From NCBI GenBank assembly GCA_030077755.1, contig JAQJZZ010000007.1, forward strand, positions 1,612,001-1,676,000: DNA of 64,000 bases. The letters run 5' to 3'. Shown in pieces: positions 22,699 through 33,530 of this stretch. Positions within the stretch are counted from its first letter, which is position 1, and every line of letters starts with the position of its first letter. The DNA comes from Filosporella fistucella. Lineage: Eukaryota > Ascomycota > Leotiomycetes > Helotiales. Below the pieces are notes generated by a model. That model did no database searches. It saw only the letters and a list, made by a program, of their open reading frames with translations, and had not been told where the DNA came from. The position numbers were made by a program, and so were the translations under genes.

Positions 22699-23492
22699 AT
22701 GCGTGCTTCGTCCCTCCTCGTCTCTGGTGCAATTGCCGCACAGGCTTTGGCTGGTACTTTTGTCTCTGTTGTGAGCACTACTACCACTGTCACTGTTATC
22801 TCCTGTGTAAGTTTATCACATCTTTGCGCATTTCAATATAATCTACGCGTCAATGCATTCATACTGACAATCCCAGGGCCCTTCACACCCTGACTGTCCA
22901 AATGGTAGCACCACACTCACTCTGACCACCACCGAGTGCACCACGACTACTCGAGGTATGTTCGACTCAATTCCATTGCCCTAAGACACTATCACTAACT
23001 GCGCAAGGCTCTGTTGTACCAACCGAGACCTTTACTCCCGGTCCTGGAACCACTCCAACTTACACCACTTCAGTTGGTACTTCATCTGTTGAGTCCAGTG
23101 TCCCAGTTGAGTCCAGTATTCCAGCCAGCTCTGTTGAATCAGGCAGCTCTAAATCTTCCGCCATCGGCATCGCAGTATCTTCCACTACTCCTCTCCCCGT
23201 TTACGAGACTCCAGCTGGTTCCACCAGTGAATTGACCACTTTGACCGCCAGCTACGTTCCAACTTCCACTAGCTCACCCGTTGAGGTCTTGCCAACAACC
23301 ATCGTCCCGGTACCATACACCAACTCCACCAACGGTACTACAAGTACTGTGAAGACAACCACCTCAGTTGCAGCTACCAGCACCACTGGCGTCGCCCCCT
23401 CTTCAACCAGTGGTCTCAGCGCCGGTGCCAACTTGATGGTTCCAGGCATGACCATGGGTCTTCTTGCTTTGGGAGTCTTGATCTTCGCCTAA
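22699..23492 (+). CDS. GPI-anchored Ser/Thr-rich cell-wall protein, 223 aa, three exons
   Basis: Exons 22699-22806, 22877-22955 and 23008-23492 join in frame (introns 70 and 52 bp, GTAAGT and GTATGT donors). MRASSLLVSGAIAAQALAG is a signal peptide. The mature protein is dominated by Ser, Thr and Val with a few cysteines (VISCGPSH, PDCPNG, TTECTTT), and would be heavily O-glycosylated. It ends with SAGANLMVPGMTMGLLALGV, a hydrophobic tail after small residues: the form of a GPI-attachment signal. Such proteins sit in the fungal plasma membrane or wall and serve structure or adhesion; no catalytic motif is seen. The exon-2 sequence TTTLTLTTTECTTTTR is typical of this group. Specific role unknown. 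Confidence 0.8.
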
Positions 23493-24234
23493 GTACCCAC
23501 GAGTTCGATTCATTACCAACCTACGATAGGAAGGATGGCGTTTTGATTTCTTTCTTTGGGAATGCGAGATGGAATGGATCTTACATATGAGCCTTGGCGT
23601 TTTATATGGGTACGATAATGGGGCGTTCTTGTCTTTTTGCATGATGGATGTTTACGGGGCATAGTTGCGCAAGATAATGGTCTGGTGGACTGGACTTGCT
23701 AGCTGCTGTTGCTCAGTGAAAATGTTCAGCAGATGGAATGAAACGTGATAACGAAACTTTCCTTTGCGCGTGATTTTAAGTTCAGTGTGACGTGTTTCCT
23801 GATCTCTTACGTTATATCTCAACTCGACAGACTCTGTTCTTTGACGTGTAGACAGGGCGGGCAACAGGTAAATTTGGCCCTTTTAACCTCAACAATTTCG
23901 ATTTCCTCGACATTGATGAAACTCCTCTATCTGTTTTTATGTATGCCCAAGACATCATCATTTGATAACATAGCAAGCACTGTCCCAATTAACAGAGATA
24001 TTATAACACCATAAGCGATACTCCGTTTGATATATCAAAATTGCTGTCATTACCATAGCTTCATTGAATCTCAGCTCTCAATCCAAAGCCACATTATTTG
24101 AAAAACAGCCATGACCAAAGCAGTGCAAGATCTAACGAACCATCAATTCCGCTACAACACCAGTTGTTCACCACACCCTGCACCCTCACCCCCTTCCCGG
24201 CTCAACAATAATTACCACATCACCCAATTGCCTA
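23493..24234. other. Convergent intergenic region
   Basis: Holds the 3' ends of two convergent genes. No other gene or repeat seen. Confidence 0.45.
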
Positions 24235-25542
24235 TCAATAATCATTATACCCCCCTTCCCATCCCCTCCTCCTCCTCCCACCCTCCCATCTCCGTCTATA
24301 CCCATCCCTCTCACCCTCATCCCACCCCCACCCCCTCTCCCTCTCCCCAAGATGCCTCCTCACAGCCTCCTCAGCAGCCTCATCCATCTTCTCTCTATCT
24401 ACCCTCTCCTTTTCTCTTTCATCAAATGTCGCTTGTTTAATCTCTATTTCTCTCATTCTCCTACTTAAATCATTTATCCCTAGGCTGCTTCCGCATCGCT
24501 CTTTTCTGGTTCTGCTTTGGGCAGAGGAAAGGGAGAGATCTGGATCTTCGTTGGAAGGGGAGGGATAAGAGGAGAGATAGTTTTGGATGTGGGAATTGTT
24601 GTATTGTTGTAGGCGAGGTTGTTGGGATCGGGTTTGAGTGGAGGAAGAGGGAAGAGGGGAATAAGGATAGGAATCTCTTGTTGTTGGAGGAAAGAATCCA
24701 TTTGTGTATCCATTTTCGCCGCGGAGCTCGTAGGCCATATCTCTAATTTGTCTCTGTATTTCCTCTTTCTTTTCCCATCCTTCGAGACGTTTATCAAGTC
24801 TCTCAAGCGCTTTGTTGAATCTGTCTTCGTTCTTCCTCACCAAAGTGTTTTCTGTGCCTGTGTTAGAAGAGGGAGGGAATAATTTCCCTCTCAGATCTTC
24901 CACGAAAGCAACTTGTTGTAACGTCGCATGCTGAACCCTCGAGAGGTATTCCTGATGCGTAGACATAGGGCTCCGGATCGGATCTTCGTAATCGTATTCT
25001 CTTGGAGTAATAGCAGGATCACCACCATGATGAGCAATCATACTCGAAGTTCGGCGTTCTGATCTCCGTGCCTTTGACTCTCTCCACCTTTTTTCTAACT
25101 CGAACTCTTCATCCCACTCTTTCTGCGTCTTATCCATCTTCTTAAAAACATCCGTATTTTTGATCGCAGCCTCAATGAATTTCTTCTTCTCCTGCTCCTC
25201 TTTCTCTGCCAATAATTCCCTTTCTCTAACTCCCCTCACATACCCCTCAATCCTCTCTTTCTCTCCTTTCTCTTGCTCCAATTGCTCTACTCTTCCCTTC
25301 CATTCCACCAATCCCCCAAGTAACTCATCTCTCTCTGCTTTCCTCCTCGATTCTTCTAATTCAGTTTCCCACTGCCACCATTTTTCTCTCCATTTCTTTT
25401 CTTCTAAGATGGCTTTCTGTTCTGCATCTTTCCATTTCTGGACTCCTTGAGCAACAGCCTCTTCAAGCATCTTCTTCTTTTCTGCCTCGCGCTTACGTGC
25501 GGAACGCGATCTTTTGGTGGAGGTGGAGCGGAGGAAGGGCAT
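24235..25542 (-). CDS. Coiled-coil protein of unknown function, about 435 aa
   Basis: Single long frame. Met at 25542 (MPFLRSTSTKRSRSARKRE) is the likely start because the further 46 upstream codons are not protein-like. The body is an almost continuous charged coiled coil in two parts: about residues 15-160 (AEKKKMLEEAVAQGVQKWKD, rich in Glu, Lys, Trp) and 340-420. Between them is a Ser/Pro/Tyr-rich disordered linker (PTTRDSYPYSPLPSSS). The end is Trp/Gly/Arg-rich (RRRWEGGRRRRGWEGG). There is no enzymatic domain. It could be a scaffold or cytoskeleton-associated protein, but I do not recognise it. Confidence 0.7.
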   Translation of the reverse strand: MPFLRSTSTKRSRSARKREAEKKKMLEEAVAQGVQKWKDAEQKAILEEKKWREKWWQWETELEESRRKAERDELLGGLVEWKGRVEQLEQEKGEKERIEGYVRGVRERELLAEKEEQEKKKFIEAAIKNTDVFKKMDKTQKEWDEEFELEKRWRESKARRSERRTSSMIAHHGGDPAITPREYDYEDPIRSPMSTHQEYLSRVQHATLQQVAFVEDLRGKLFPPSSNTGTENTLVRKNEDRFNKALERLDKRLEGWEKKEEIQRQIRDMAYELRGENGYTNGFFPPTTRDSYPYSPLPSSSTQTRSQQPRLQQYNNSHIQNYLSSYPSPSNEDPDLSLSSAQSRTRKERCGSSLGINDLSRRMREIEIKQATFDEREKERVDREKMDEAAEEAVRRHLGERERGWGWDEGERDGYRRRWEGGRRRRGWEGGYNDY

Positions 25543-26143
25543 TTGGCTTGTTGTTTGCTGAGAGGGAACAGAGCAGAGGATCAGAGTGGGAGGTGAGCTG
25601 CCTTTGTTGGATGATTTGGGCCGCGGAGGGAGGAGGCACATATATCTTGACGGAATCGATGACGTGGTTCTGGAGCACAACGCTCAGCCTGCTCGCTACG
25701 GTACACTAGATCTGGGATTCGTTGTGAGGAAAAACTGTTTGGGGAAGCGGAGGTCAATTATGTGTAGGAAAGTAGACAAGTGTCTATTGAAGCTAAGAGA
25801 AGTGATTTGAGGGGTTGGGATATTGCACTGGGCATCTATATAAATATCAGAACCATCAATGGGTGTCTTCCTCTTGGTACTGAAAAAAAGCCTCACCATC
25901 TGCGTTTCTAGGAGCATAGAAAAGCCCAAGAAGCCAGGACTGCCCTCGTTCATATTGCGGCTCCCTGCATCTCAAACCATCGCTTATCTCAAGATCGCAG
26001 ACCATAAAGAGACCAAACTTACCACCGCTGCCACCTCTCACATTGTCCAATCTACTCCAGATCAAAAGTCCATTCATGAAATGTATCATCTCTATCTTCT
26101 AATGCAAGTCGCCGCCCCATTGTCCCACATATAATTTCACCTT

Positions 26144-28064
26144 CTAAAGTTTCGCTTCTTTCTTTGTCTTCTTCGAATTATTCTGCCATGCGAACTCCTT
26201 GACTGATGTTAGCACCAACCATCCACACCACATTGAATATATGGAGAATATAACGCACCAATTTCTGCGCCTGCCCTGACTCAATAATCACATTGACTAC
26301 CACCGGCACCGTAGCTTTGAAACCCTCTTCCGTGGCCTTCGCCAACTCGGCAGGCGTACGAACAAGATATCCTTTCCCCCCACACATCTCCGCTACTTTC
26401 TCGTATCCAACCTCCCATCCGAGACTAGAGCTCCTTAATCCGTTTGCTCGTCCCTTAATAGTGTTTTGCTGTTTCTGAAGCCAGGCATCAGAGTCCGAGC
26501 TGTCTCCATGATACACACCTCCGTTATTGATAACAAAGACCAGAATATCCATGCCGTAGCGAGCCATGGTTTCGACTTCTGCGAGAGAGAAACCAAAGGC
26601 GGAGTCGCCTTCTAAACAGACCACTTTCTTGTGGGATGAGTCGGGTCCGGATGAGGCTTCTGGTGATGGTAGGTTGTAAGCAGCATGAGCTGCTATGGCG
26701 TAACCTAGCCCGACTCCCATCGTAGCATACGTTCCGGCATCAAGACGAAGTCGGGGATGTTCAACTGGGAAGACACTTCGTGAAATATCCATTGTATTTG
26801 CGCCTTCTGAAACGTAAACTATGCCGCCATCTTGAGGTGGTGATAATTTATGTAGCGTCTCTTTGATTACATCGAAAGTCCGAGCATAAGTCATAGGGTT
26901 TTTGTCCACTTTGGCTGCCTTCGCAGCATTGGATTCATTTTTAATGATACTTGCCTGAATACTTTTGATGTATTCTGAGGATGTGTTATATTGCCAGTTA
27001 TCAAGAGCTTGACTCAACTGAGCGACAACAACATTGATATCTCCAACGATTCCAAGAGATGGATCAGCACTGTTCTTGCCTAACTCCTCAGGTGAAATAT
27101 CAACTTGGATAATTCTCACGGCTGCATTCCACTTCGGCTCTTCGCCATAATGAAGAATCCAGTTCAATCTTGCCCCAAGAATCAAGACAACGTCTGCCCC
27201 TTTCAATGCTGCAGATCTTGCAGAAGCTGTATTTGAAGGATGTGAGTCCCCCAACACTCCTTTGCCCATAGGTGTAGGTAGAAATGGAATTTTGGTCTGA
27301 TTGATCAGTTTTTGTATAGCAATCTCCGCTTGAGCGTAAGAGGCCCCCTTTCCAACAATGACAAGTGGAGCTTTAGCAGACTGGATGAGACTTGCAACCA
27401 ATCGCAAATTTTCTGGATCTGCACCACCTTTTGGCGGTGAAGGTACAACGTAGGCAGATGTGGAGAATCCCTCTTCCTGAATCACATCTGCAGGTATGTC
27501 CACAAACGTAGGGCCTCCTCTTCCGTACCAGGAGGTTTTATATGCATTCGTAAGTGATTGTGGTATGGAATCAAGTGACATTCGGATGGCGATCTTGGTA
27601 TGAGGAGAGAGCAGTGAGATGGCATCCATTTCTTGGAATGCCCCCTTGGTTACCAGATGCGTTTCACTCGAGCCAGCGAGGAGAAGCAATGGAAATGCAT
27701 TGGCAGACGCATTGCCAATTCCGGCCATAGCATGCAGAACTCCAGGCCCTCCAACGACCAAGCAAACACCTGGTCTACCAGTCAAATACCCATATGCTGT
27801 GGCCGCATAACTTGCTGCTTGTTCGTTCCGAAAAGCAATAAAGCGTATGCCTAAAGCAATTGCCTCTTCTGCGATTCTAATCACGTATCAGTCGGGATTT
27901 GAAAGAGAAGTGTGAAAGCTGGAGAAGCTCAGACGAAGGTTGATTAGAGAGTATGGAAACATTACATACTGGACCACAGGTATTCCAACCAGGCCAAATA
28001 TTACCTTGATACCCAGTTCATGAAGAGCTCGAGCAATCAGAACCGCTCCTGTTATAGGAGCCAT
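26144..28064 (-). CDS. 2-Hydroxyacyl-CoA lyase / oxalyl-CoA decarboxylase, peroxisomal, 588 aa, three exons
   Basis: A thiamine-diphosphate enzyme of the HACL1 group. It cleaves 2-hydroxy fatty acyl-CoA in peroxisomal alpha-oxidation, and its relatives decarboxylate oxalyl-CoA. Domain order: N-terminal TPP-binding half with the catalytic Glu in FIAFRNEQAASYAATAYG, RPGVCLVVGGPG, the central domain, then the C-terminal half with EGDSAFGFSLAEVETMARYG ... VINNGGVYHGD (the GDG-x(~25)-NN cofactor motif). Exons 28064-27970, 27876-26259 and 26197-26144. The first junction (GTATGT...GATTAG) yields GIPVVQIAEEA. The last intron (61 bp, branch GCTAAC) yields QKLEFAWQNNSKKTKKEAKL, and the terminal AKL is a peroxisomal PTS1 signal. 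If the last intron is missed, the protein ends differently and the signal is lost. Length fits the family (about 575-600). I cannot choose between fatty-acyl and oxalyl substrates from sequence alone. Confidence 0.93.
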
Positions 28065-28426
28065 GATGTTGAAAGTGGAATATCCGCGAAAAGAAAATAA
28101 ACAATGACGAGGCTAGAATCTCGCGATTGTCGATAAGCGCCGATAGTGACAATCAGTGAGAGCGAACGGTCAACGTGCATTTGTGTTTATGCAAAACTTT
28201 CTAATCTCGTCTGCCAATTGCATCCCATGTGCAAAAAGATGAGCTGTCAATATATACAAACATTATGAATTCCTAATCCAAGTATTGGGCGGGTCCCCGC
28301 TCAGGGCCAATTCACCCGCCGCCAGCTTGAAACAGTGTTGATCCGATCGATCGACAACAACATCATATTGCCAGACGAGGCTCATGATGACATCTTCAAT
28401 TCAACAAACAATCACCAACTACCAAC
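28065..28426. promoter_or_regulatory. Divergent promoter between the lyase and SH3BGR-like genes
   Basis: A 362-bp spacer lies between two divergently transcribed start codons. No specific factor site could be assigned with confidence. Confidence 0.4.
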
Positions 28427-29377
28427 ATGGCTGAATCTGCCCCCAAAACCTACTCCAATGATCCCGCCTTGTATCTATACACCAGCTTGACGTCTGGATC
28501 GTCGCATATTGTTACCGCTACTTCGCGCATGGAGACAATCTTGAAAGCAAATCGTATACCTTTCAAGGCACTTGATATCGCGACCGATGAGAAGGCGCGC
28601 ATGCTGTGGGGTCGCAGAGCAGGCAAGGATGAATCTGGAAGAGTCAGGAAGATACCAGGACTTGTTCAAATGGGCCTTGTCATTGGGGTGAGTGTTCCTC
28701 GTATACACACGAGGCTACAGCTGATTATTTAGGATTTGGTCGAGGTTGAAGATTGGAACGAATATGGCGAGCTGAAGCAACACGTTACAATTGTTCCTGA
28801 TGGCTCAACTCCAAAAGCGACCCCAAAGGCAACGCCTGTAGCTACACCCTCGAAGCCTGCTGCCGCTCAAGAGAATAAGAAACCAGAGCCTGCTGCTCTC
28901 TCCAAAGATGCCGAGGCTCCCACCGCATCGTCGATTCCTGCTGCGACACCCATCACATTGGCTCTACGACAAGTTGGCCAAGAAGCTGCACAAAAAGCCA
29001 AGGACAGCAAGAAAAAAGCCCCAGAGACATTTACAGGTGTTGGAAAGGCAGAGCCGGCGAAGGAGACCGAGAAGGTAGTACCACCCCCAATTGCTGTCGG
29101 TCCTCCCAAGACTGAGAGTGTCGCTTCGCTACAATCACCAAATTCAACCGCATGGAGAGGTGCACCTGATGGTAAACCACATACTCCACATCATTCAATT
29201 GATAGGTTAGAGTCGATGCAATCACCAAATTCTACATCCTGGAAACCTACCGACACTGATGGGCCCATTCTGATGCATCGCGGATCCTCTATATCAATGG
29301 CCTCCGAGGAGGAAATCAAACAAGTTGAAGAAGAGGAAGCAATCCAGGAAGAAGATGAGGAATCAGAGGAAGATTGA
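28427..29377 (+). CDS. SH3BGR-like (thioredoxin-fold) protein with disordered tail, 301 aa, two exons
   Basis: Residues 1-105 have the glutaredoxin-like fold of the SH3-binding glutamate-rich protein family: LYLYTSLTSGSSHIVTATSR, LKANRIPFKALDIATDEKA, then KIPGLVQMGLVIGDLVEVED. The usual active-site CxxC is absent, so no redox activity is expected. The fungal members are small adaptor-like proteins. The 45-bp intron 28688-28732 (GTGAGT...TTTAG) joins VIG to DLVEV. The remaining 200 residues are Pro/Ala/Lys-rich, include two copies of an S-x-QSPNST-x-W motif, and end in an acidic run (EEEEAIQEEDEESEED). Cytosolic location is likely. Confidence 0.85.
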
Positions 29378-29933
29378 AAGGTTGACTTTTGGTTCATGTT
29401 CACCAATGCAATATCAATGACTTTCGCAAAAGACAAGCAATAGCCAGTCTGAATTCCCTTCCATTTCTCACATTTAGAGAATCTCTATCATCGTTCGTAT
29501 ATCATATCTTGATAGAGGCAAGTTACCCCTCTTTGTCATCTGTGCCTCGGAATACATTGTTCGAACGATGCTGCCCGACTTGTGTGCACAATATCCTTGA
29601 AGTAACAAAGACGATTGTCCCCGAGATTCACAATTTTATTCGATTTTCTGCTTTGATATTGGGGCGAATGGATAGCAAGAGCACATGCATGCTCTTTGTT
29701 TCCAACGCTCTTGTTTTTGACTCTTTAGCCCGAGTCTTTACTGTTCGTTAATGTTTCTTTCACTCATTGATCGTCTCGCTGCAAGCAGCTATAGTATTAG
29801 CACTACCTAACAAAGCCACACTGAATTCTTTGCAATTTAGATTGATTCATATAAGCTTGGGAATCGAGGGGGCCATCCGGGGTCAATTACAATTTCCTTA
29901 TTTCAACTCGAGTGTATTACTAATTTTATCAAT
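29378..29933. other. Intergenic, no gene seen
   Basis: Holds the 3' region of the SH3BGR-like gene and the promoter of the amidoligase gene. The frames at 29389-29751 have no family resemblance. Confidence 0.45.
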
Positions 29934-32900
29934 ATGGCGAGCCCGTGGATTGAACCCAGAGATGGGAACGAAAAATTGACTTGGGGGGTTGAACTAGAGT
30001 TGGTGTTTGCATTCCATCAAGACCAATTATCATTAGGTCCCTCCGAAATACCAAAGAAGATTCTCACCAAAGATGAAAAAAAGCTTTTCACGACCGTTTC
30101 AGTTGATGAAATGCCGAATCGACACTACAACAGCTGGGGAGTTCAGGATATGGACTCACACGACGACAACAATACTGAACCTTATGATTTACAGCCTATG
30201 GAAATTGTGAAAGGTGCAATTGGCTCAAGATTTCCCAATATTCGTACCGAAGTCCGGGGGGCACTCACTGATGAAGAGAAGACCTCTCAACTCTACCAGC
30301 AGTGGATCGTGACAAGAGACAGTAGTGTTTGTGGCGTAGGATCAGAAAATCTTCCAAACTGGCTCTCCGAGGTTACGCCAGCGGATTCACAAAATTGGGA
30401 CCCTTTCGGTGTTGAAATCGTATCACCCGTTTTCGATACCGAATCTAACAATGGCCAAAGAGAGATTGGCCAGATTGTTGAAGCAGTCAAGGGATACAAG
30501 GGTGACAAGTTTGGTGGTTTTGTCACCAACCAATGTGGACTTCATGTTCACGTTCAAGCTCCTCCTGATGATAACAATAACGTTCTAGAGATGCTAGCTA
30601 CCATCTTGATAATCTACGAGGAGCAGATTTCGAGACTAACGCCGAAATGCCGTCGCCACGGTCATGAAAATTCATGTCACCATATTGAGAGCAACCGCCT
30701 TGGATTCATCCAGTTTCAGAATGTTTTCAGAGACAACCCAGCGAATCTTGCATTTGCAAGTCAACCTCCTCGCAATAACCCCACAAGATATCAAGGTCAA
30801 AACACTTTTGGCAACATCGACTGTTCTGATCCGAAATTTACGCGAATCGCCCCGACAGCCAATATTGTAACCGCTTTCAAGGACATTCCGCGGAAGGACA
30901 TATCCCGACTAATGAACTGGCCTGTCCAGGATCCATTATCCAATCTCCATTCAAATGGCAATAGGAATCGCCTAGTCAACTTCACTAGCTGCGTTCGCAG
31001 CAAACATCGCCCTAATACAATCGAGTTTCGACAGCAGAAGGGCAGTCTCGACCCTGAATACATCAGCCACTGGGTTGATTTCTGTGTGGGTTTGGTACGA
31101 CTGGCTGCCTACTATACGGAAGGAGGTTTTGATAACAATGGCTTCCCAATTAGACTCCGGGCGAAGACTTGGAGATCTAGAATCAACGTTTTCGATCTGA
31201 TCGACGATATGGGATTGAGCATTGATGCTCGTCGTTATTGGGAGTTAAAAGCCTCCCAGTACAGTTCGTCAACAGGGGACCATGAGGATGCAAGAATTGA
31301 TGCTGAACACTCACCAGGGAGTTTCGTGGGCACCTCTGGAGGTGCCCCTCCCCGAGGTCCACCTCCACCATTACTACTCCCGAATTCAGGTGGCTCAGGA
31401 AGCCATGGTTCGGGGCCAGGTTTTGGTAGTACTGGCAATCAATCCCTTGGCAACACATCTTTCAATACATCGAATGTCAATCAGGGCACTAAACGTTCTG
31501 CTGCCGACACAATTAATGACACCGATCCAAAGAAATTGCGAACGGAACCCAACAATGGTTATGATACATTAGGTGGCTCAAATGATCAAATCCCACCTGA
31601 TTTCGAGTTAGAAAGGGCTGCACGCCTTGCAGCAGAAGAATACGAGAAGGAGAGGGCACATATATTAAAAGAGGACCAAGATCGAGTTGTAAATGAAGCC
31701 GCCATAGAACACCGGGAGCGACTCGCAAAAGAAAAGGAAGCAGAACTGACAAAAGAGAATGCGGAAGAAGAAGCTAAAGCTGCAGCGGCTAGAGAAGCTC
31801 AACTGAAAGCCGACAATGATATAGCAAAACAGTTACAGGTGGAAGCTGACGCGCTTGCTGCCCTTCAACTACAGCAAGCCCTTAATGCCGTGAATGGAGA
31901 CGTAGATGCAGATAAAGCTGATGATGCTTTAATACGGACTGCAGAGGCGATAGAGGCTAACCAAGGACTTATTGCTCCTCATCTGCAACATGTAAAAAAT
32001 GCCTTACGAAACGACTGGATCGAGCCCGAAAACCCCCTGGCATACATTGCCCTCGGCCGAAGCGGAGTGTTTGTCGAGAATGAACATCGAATTTCACCTG
32101 ATGAATTAATGGAGCACGATGGAGTTACTTGGAAGGTACGTGGATTCAACATCGAGGAATGGGATGTTATGGAGACCTCCACCAGTATATGGCCAGCTGG
32201 CCAGCAAGAACGCAGAGGTGTAGGGGCTATCAATGCCTTACTCTTATCAATGAAGGACCAATATCCTGAAACCAGTTATGCATCACAACAACCTATTGAG
32301 GTAGTCCCGCACCTTTATCAAGTTTCTCGGCATGTTGAAGCTGGCCAGGTTTCTACTCGCAACGACCAGACTACCCCAAGAGCCCAAACCCTCTTTGAGA
32401 TAGCGAGAATGCTAAGACTCTGGACGCAAGGCGAATATGTACTCGTGGTGGTTCACAAGACGGATACCCCTCCGGAGGCCAGAAGACTGTTCCCTGAAGG
32501 CTTCATTGGAGAACAGACGTGGGGGAAGAATTTGTATGTTCACCATATACCTGCAGCACCTGCTACTGCCACCTCGCCCGCGGTGCTGGAACAGTGGGAA
32601 TGGATGAGGAAGAAACCAGAGAAGAAAGGCAAAGACCGCAAAGCACAACAAGCGAAGGTAGATTTCGAGACGAGGATTATAGAGATCAGGGCCAGTAGAC
32701 TGGCAGCAAACGATGCTGCCCAGGCGGCAGAGAAGGCTAGACTTGAAGCCATGGCCCCAGAACAAAGAGCTGCGGAGGTGGCCCGTAAAGAAGAAGAGGC
32801 GTGTGAACGAATGGCGAAAGTAGATCGCATAGCTGAATTACCTCGCGAGGTCGAGGAGGCAAATTGGAAGCGGTACAAGGCTGATGTTATAGCCGCTCTC

Positions 32901-33530
32901 AAAGACGGCAATCCCGAACCGGCGAATCCTCGAGGATACAATACAGATGAGCTTCTAGCAATAGGTGAACATACAATTACTGGAGCCCGAAGACGGCATT
33001 GTCCAGACGAGACCCTCAACTATGACGGACTGTTCTGGACGGTTGCGAATTTCGATCCGGCAGATTGGAAGTTCGAACAAACAGATATATTTCTGGTTGA
33101 TAGGGATATGCAACCTCGAACTTATTGCTGCTCTGCAAATGCAACGCGTGGATCAGTATTAGCTCAGTATCCCAAAGCACGAATCGACCCCGTAGCAGCA
33201 GACTTTCTTAGAGAGCTTGATAGGATGGTCGGCAACAAGGTTGGAACGAAAGTGCCTAACGCCACTAGCAATGGCAAAGCTGACTATTTCCTACCTACGG
33301 AAATTCATTTGCATCGGCTAATTCGAGAGTGGAGTAATGGGGAATTAGTTCTAGTCGTGGTGACTGAGGCAGAGAATGGTGGCAAGGTTGCCAGGAGAGT
33401 CGCCGTCGCCAATGGTAATGGACAAGAGTTTGGCCGACATCTATATCTCCATCACAGTAGCTCTAGCGATGCTATAGGTCACTGGGAGGCTATGTCAAGG
33501 AAACCAAAACCACAACGAGCGCGTGAATAG
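29934..33530 (+). CDS. Fungal amidoligase protein with a duplicated C-terminal module, 1198 aa, single exon
   Basis: Residues about 14-430 form a putative amidoligase (ATP-grasp-independent COOH-NH2 ligase fold, glutamine-synthetase-like; Amidoligase_2 family): LTWGVELELVFAFHQ, the VEIVSPVF motif, CGLHVHVQAP and NTIEFRQQKGSLDPEYISHW. These supply the conserved Glu and His residues of the family. Amidoligases form amide bonds between small molecules or peptides; substrates of the fungal proteins are unknown. A Gly/Pro/Ser linker (about 460-560) and an alanine/glutamate coiled coil (about 560-680) follow. Then come two copies of one module at about 693-894 and 989-1193, matched by HDGVTWKVRGFNIEEWDV against YDGLFWTVANFDPADWKF, by YVLVVVHK against LVLVVVTE, and by GKNLYVHH against GRHLYLHH. 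A second Ala/Glu helix separates them. The whole 3.6 kb lacks introns, unlike most neighbours. Confidence 0.82.
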   Translation: MASPWIEPRDGNEKLTWGVELELVFAFHQDQLSLGPSEIPKKILTKDEKKLFTTVSVDEMPNRHYNSWGVQDMDSHDDNNTEPYDLQPMEIVKGAIGSRFPNIRTEVRGALTDEEKTSQLYQQWIVTRDSSVCGVGSENLPNWLSEVTPADSQNWDPFGVEIVSPVFDTESNNGQREIGQIVEAVKGYKGDKFGGFVTNQCGLHVHVQAPPDDNNNVLEMLATILIIYEEQISRLTPKCRRHGHENSCHHIESNRLGFIQFQNVFRDNPANLAFASQPPRNNPTRYQGQNTFGNIDCSDPKFTRIAPTANIVTAFKDIPRKDISRLMNWPVQDPLSNLHSNGNRNRLVNFTSCVRSKHRPNTIEFRQQKGSLDPEYISHWVDFCVGLVRLAAYYTEGGFDNNGFPIRLRAKTWRSRINVFDLIDDMGLSIDARRYWELKASQYSSSTGDHEDARIDAEHSPGSFVGTSGGAPPRGPPPPLLLPNSGGSGSHGSGPGFGSTGNQSLGNTSFNTSNVNQGTKRSAADTINDTDPKKLRTEPNNGYDTLGGSNDQIPPDFELERAARLAAEEYEKERAHILKEDQDRVVNEAAIEHRERLAKEKEAELTKENAEEEAKAAAAREAQLKADNDIAKQLQVEADALAALQLQQALNAVNGDVDADKADDALIRTAEAIEANQGLIAPHLQHVKNALRNDWIEPENPLAYIALGRSGVFVENEHRISPDELMEHDGVTWKVRGFNIEEWDVMETSTSIWPAGQQERRGVGAINALLLSMKDQYPETSYASQQPIEVVPHLYQVSRHVEAGQVSTRNDQTTPRAQTLFEIARMLRLWTQGEYVLVVVHKTDTPPEARRLFPEGFIGEQTWGKNLYVHHIPAAPATATSPAVLEQWEWMRKKPEKKGKDRKAQQAKVDFETRIIEIRASRLAANDAAQAAEKARLEAMAPEQRAAEVARKEEEACERMAKVDRIAELPREVEEANWKRYKADVIAALKDGNPEPANPRGYNTDELLAIGEHTITGARRRHCPDETLNYDGLFWTVANFDPADWKFEQTDIFLVDRDMQPRTYCCSANATRGSVLAQYPKARIDPVAADFLRELDRMVGNKVGTKVPNATSNGKADYFLPTEIHLHRLIREWSNGELVLVVVTEAENGGKVARRVAVANGNGQEFGRHLYLHHSSSSDAIGHWEAMSRKPKPQRARE

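Noticed and set aside
32412..33019. Reverse-strand frames of 117 and 159 codons inside the amidoligase gene
   Set aside because: They lie opposite a continuous 1198-codon gene with domain evidence and have no family resemblance.
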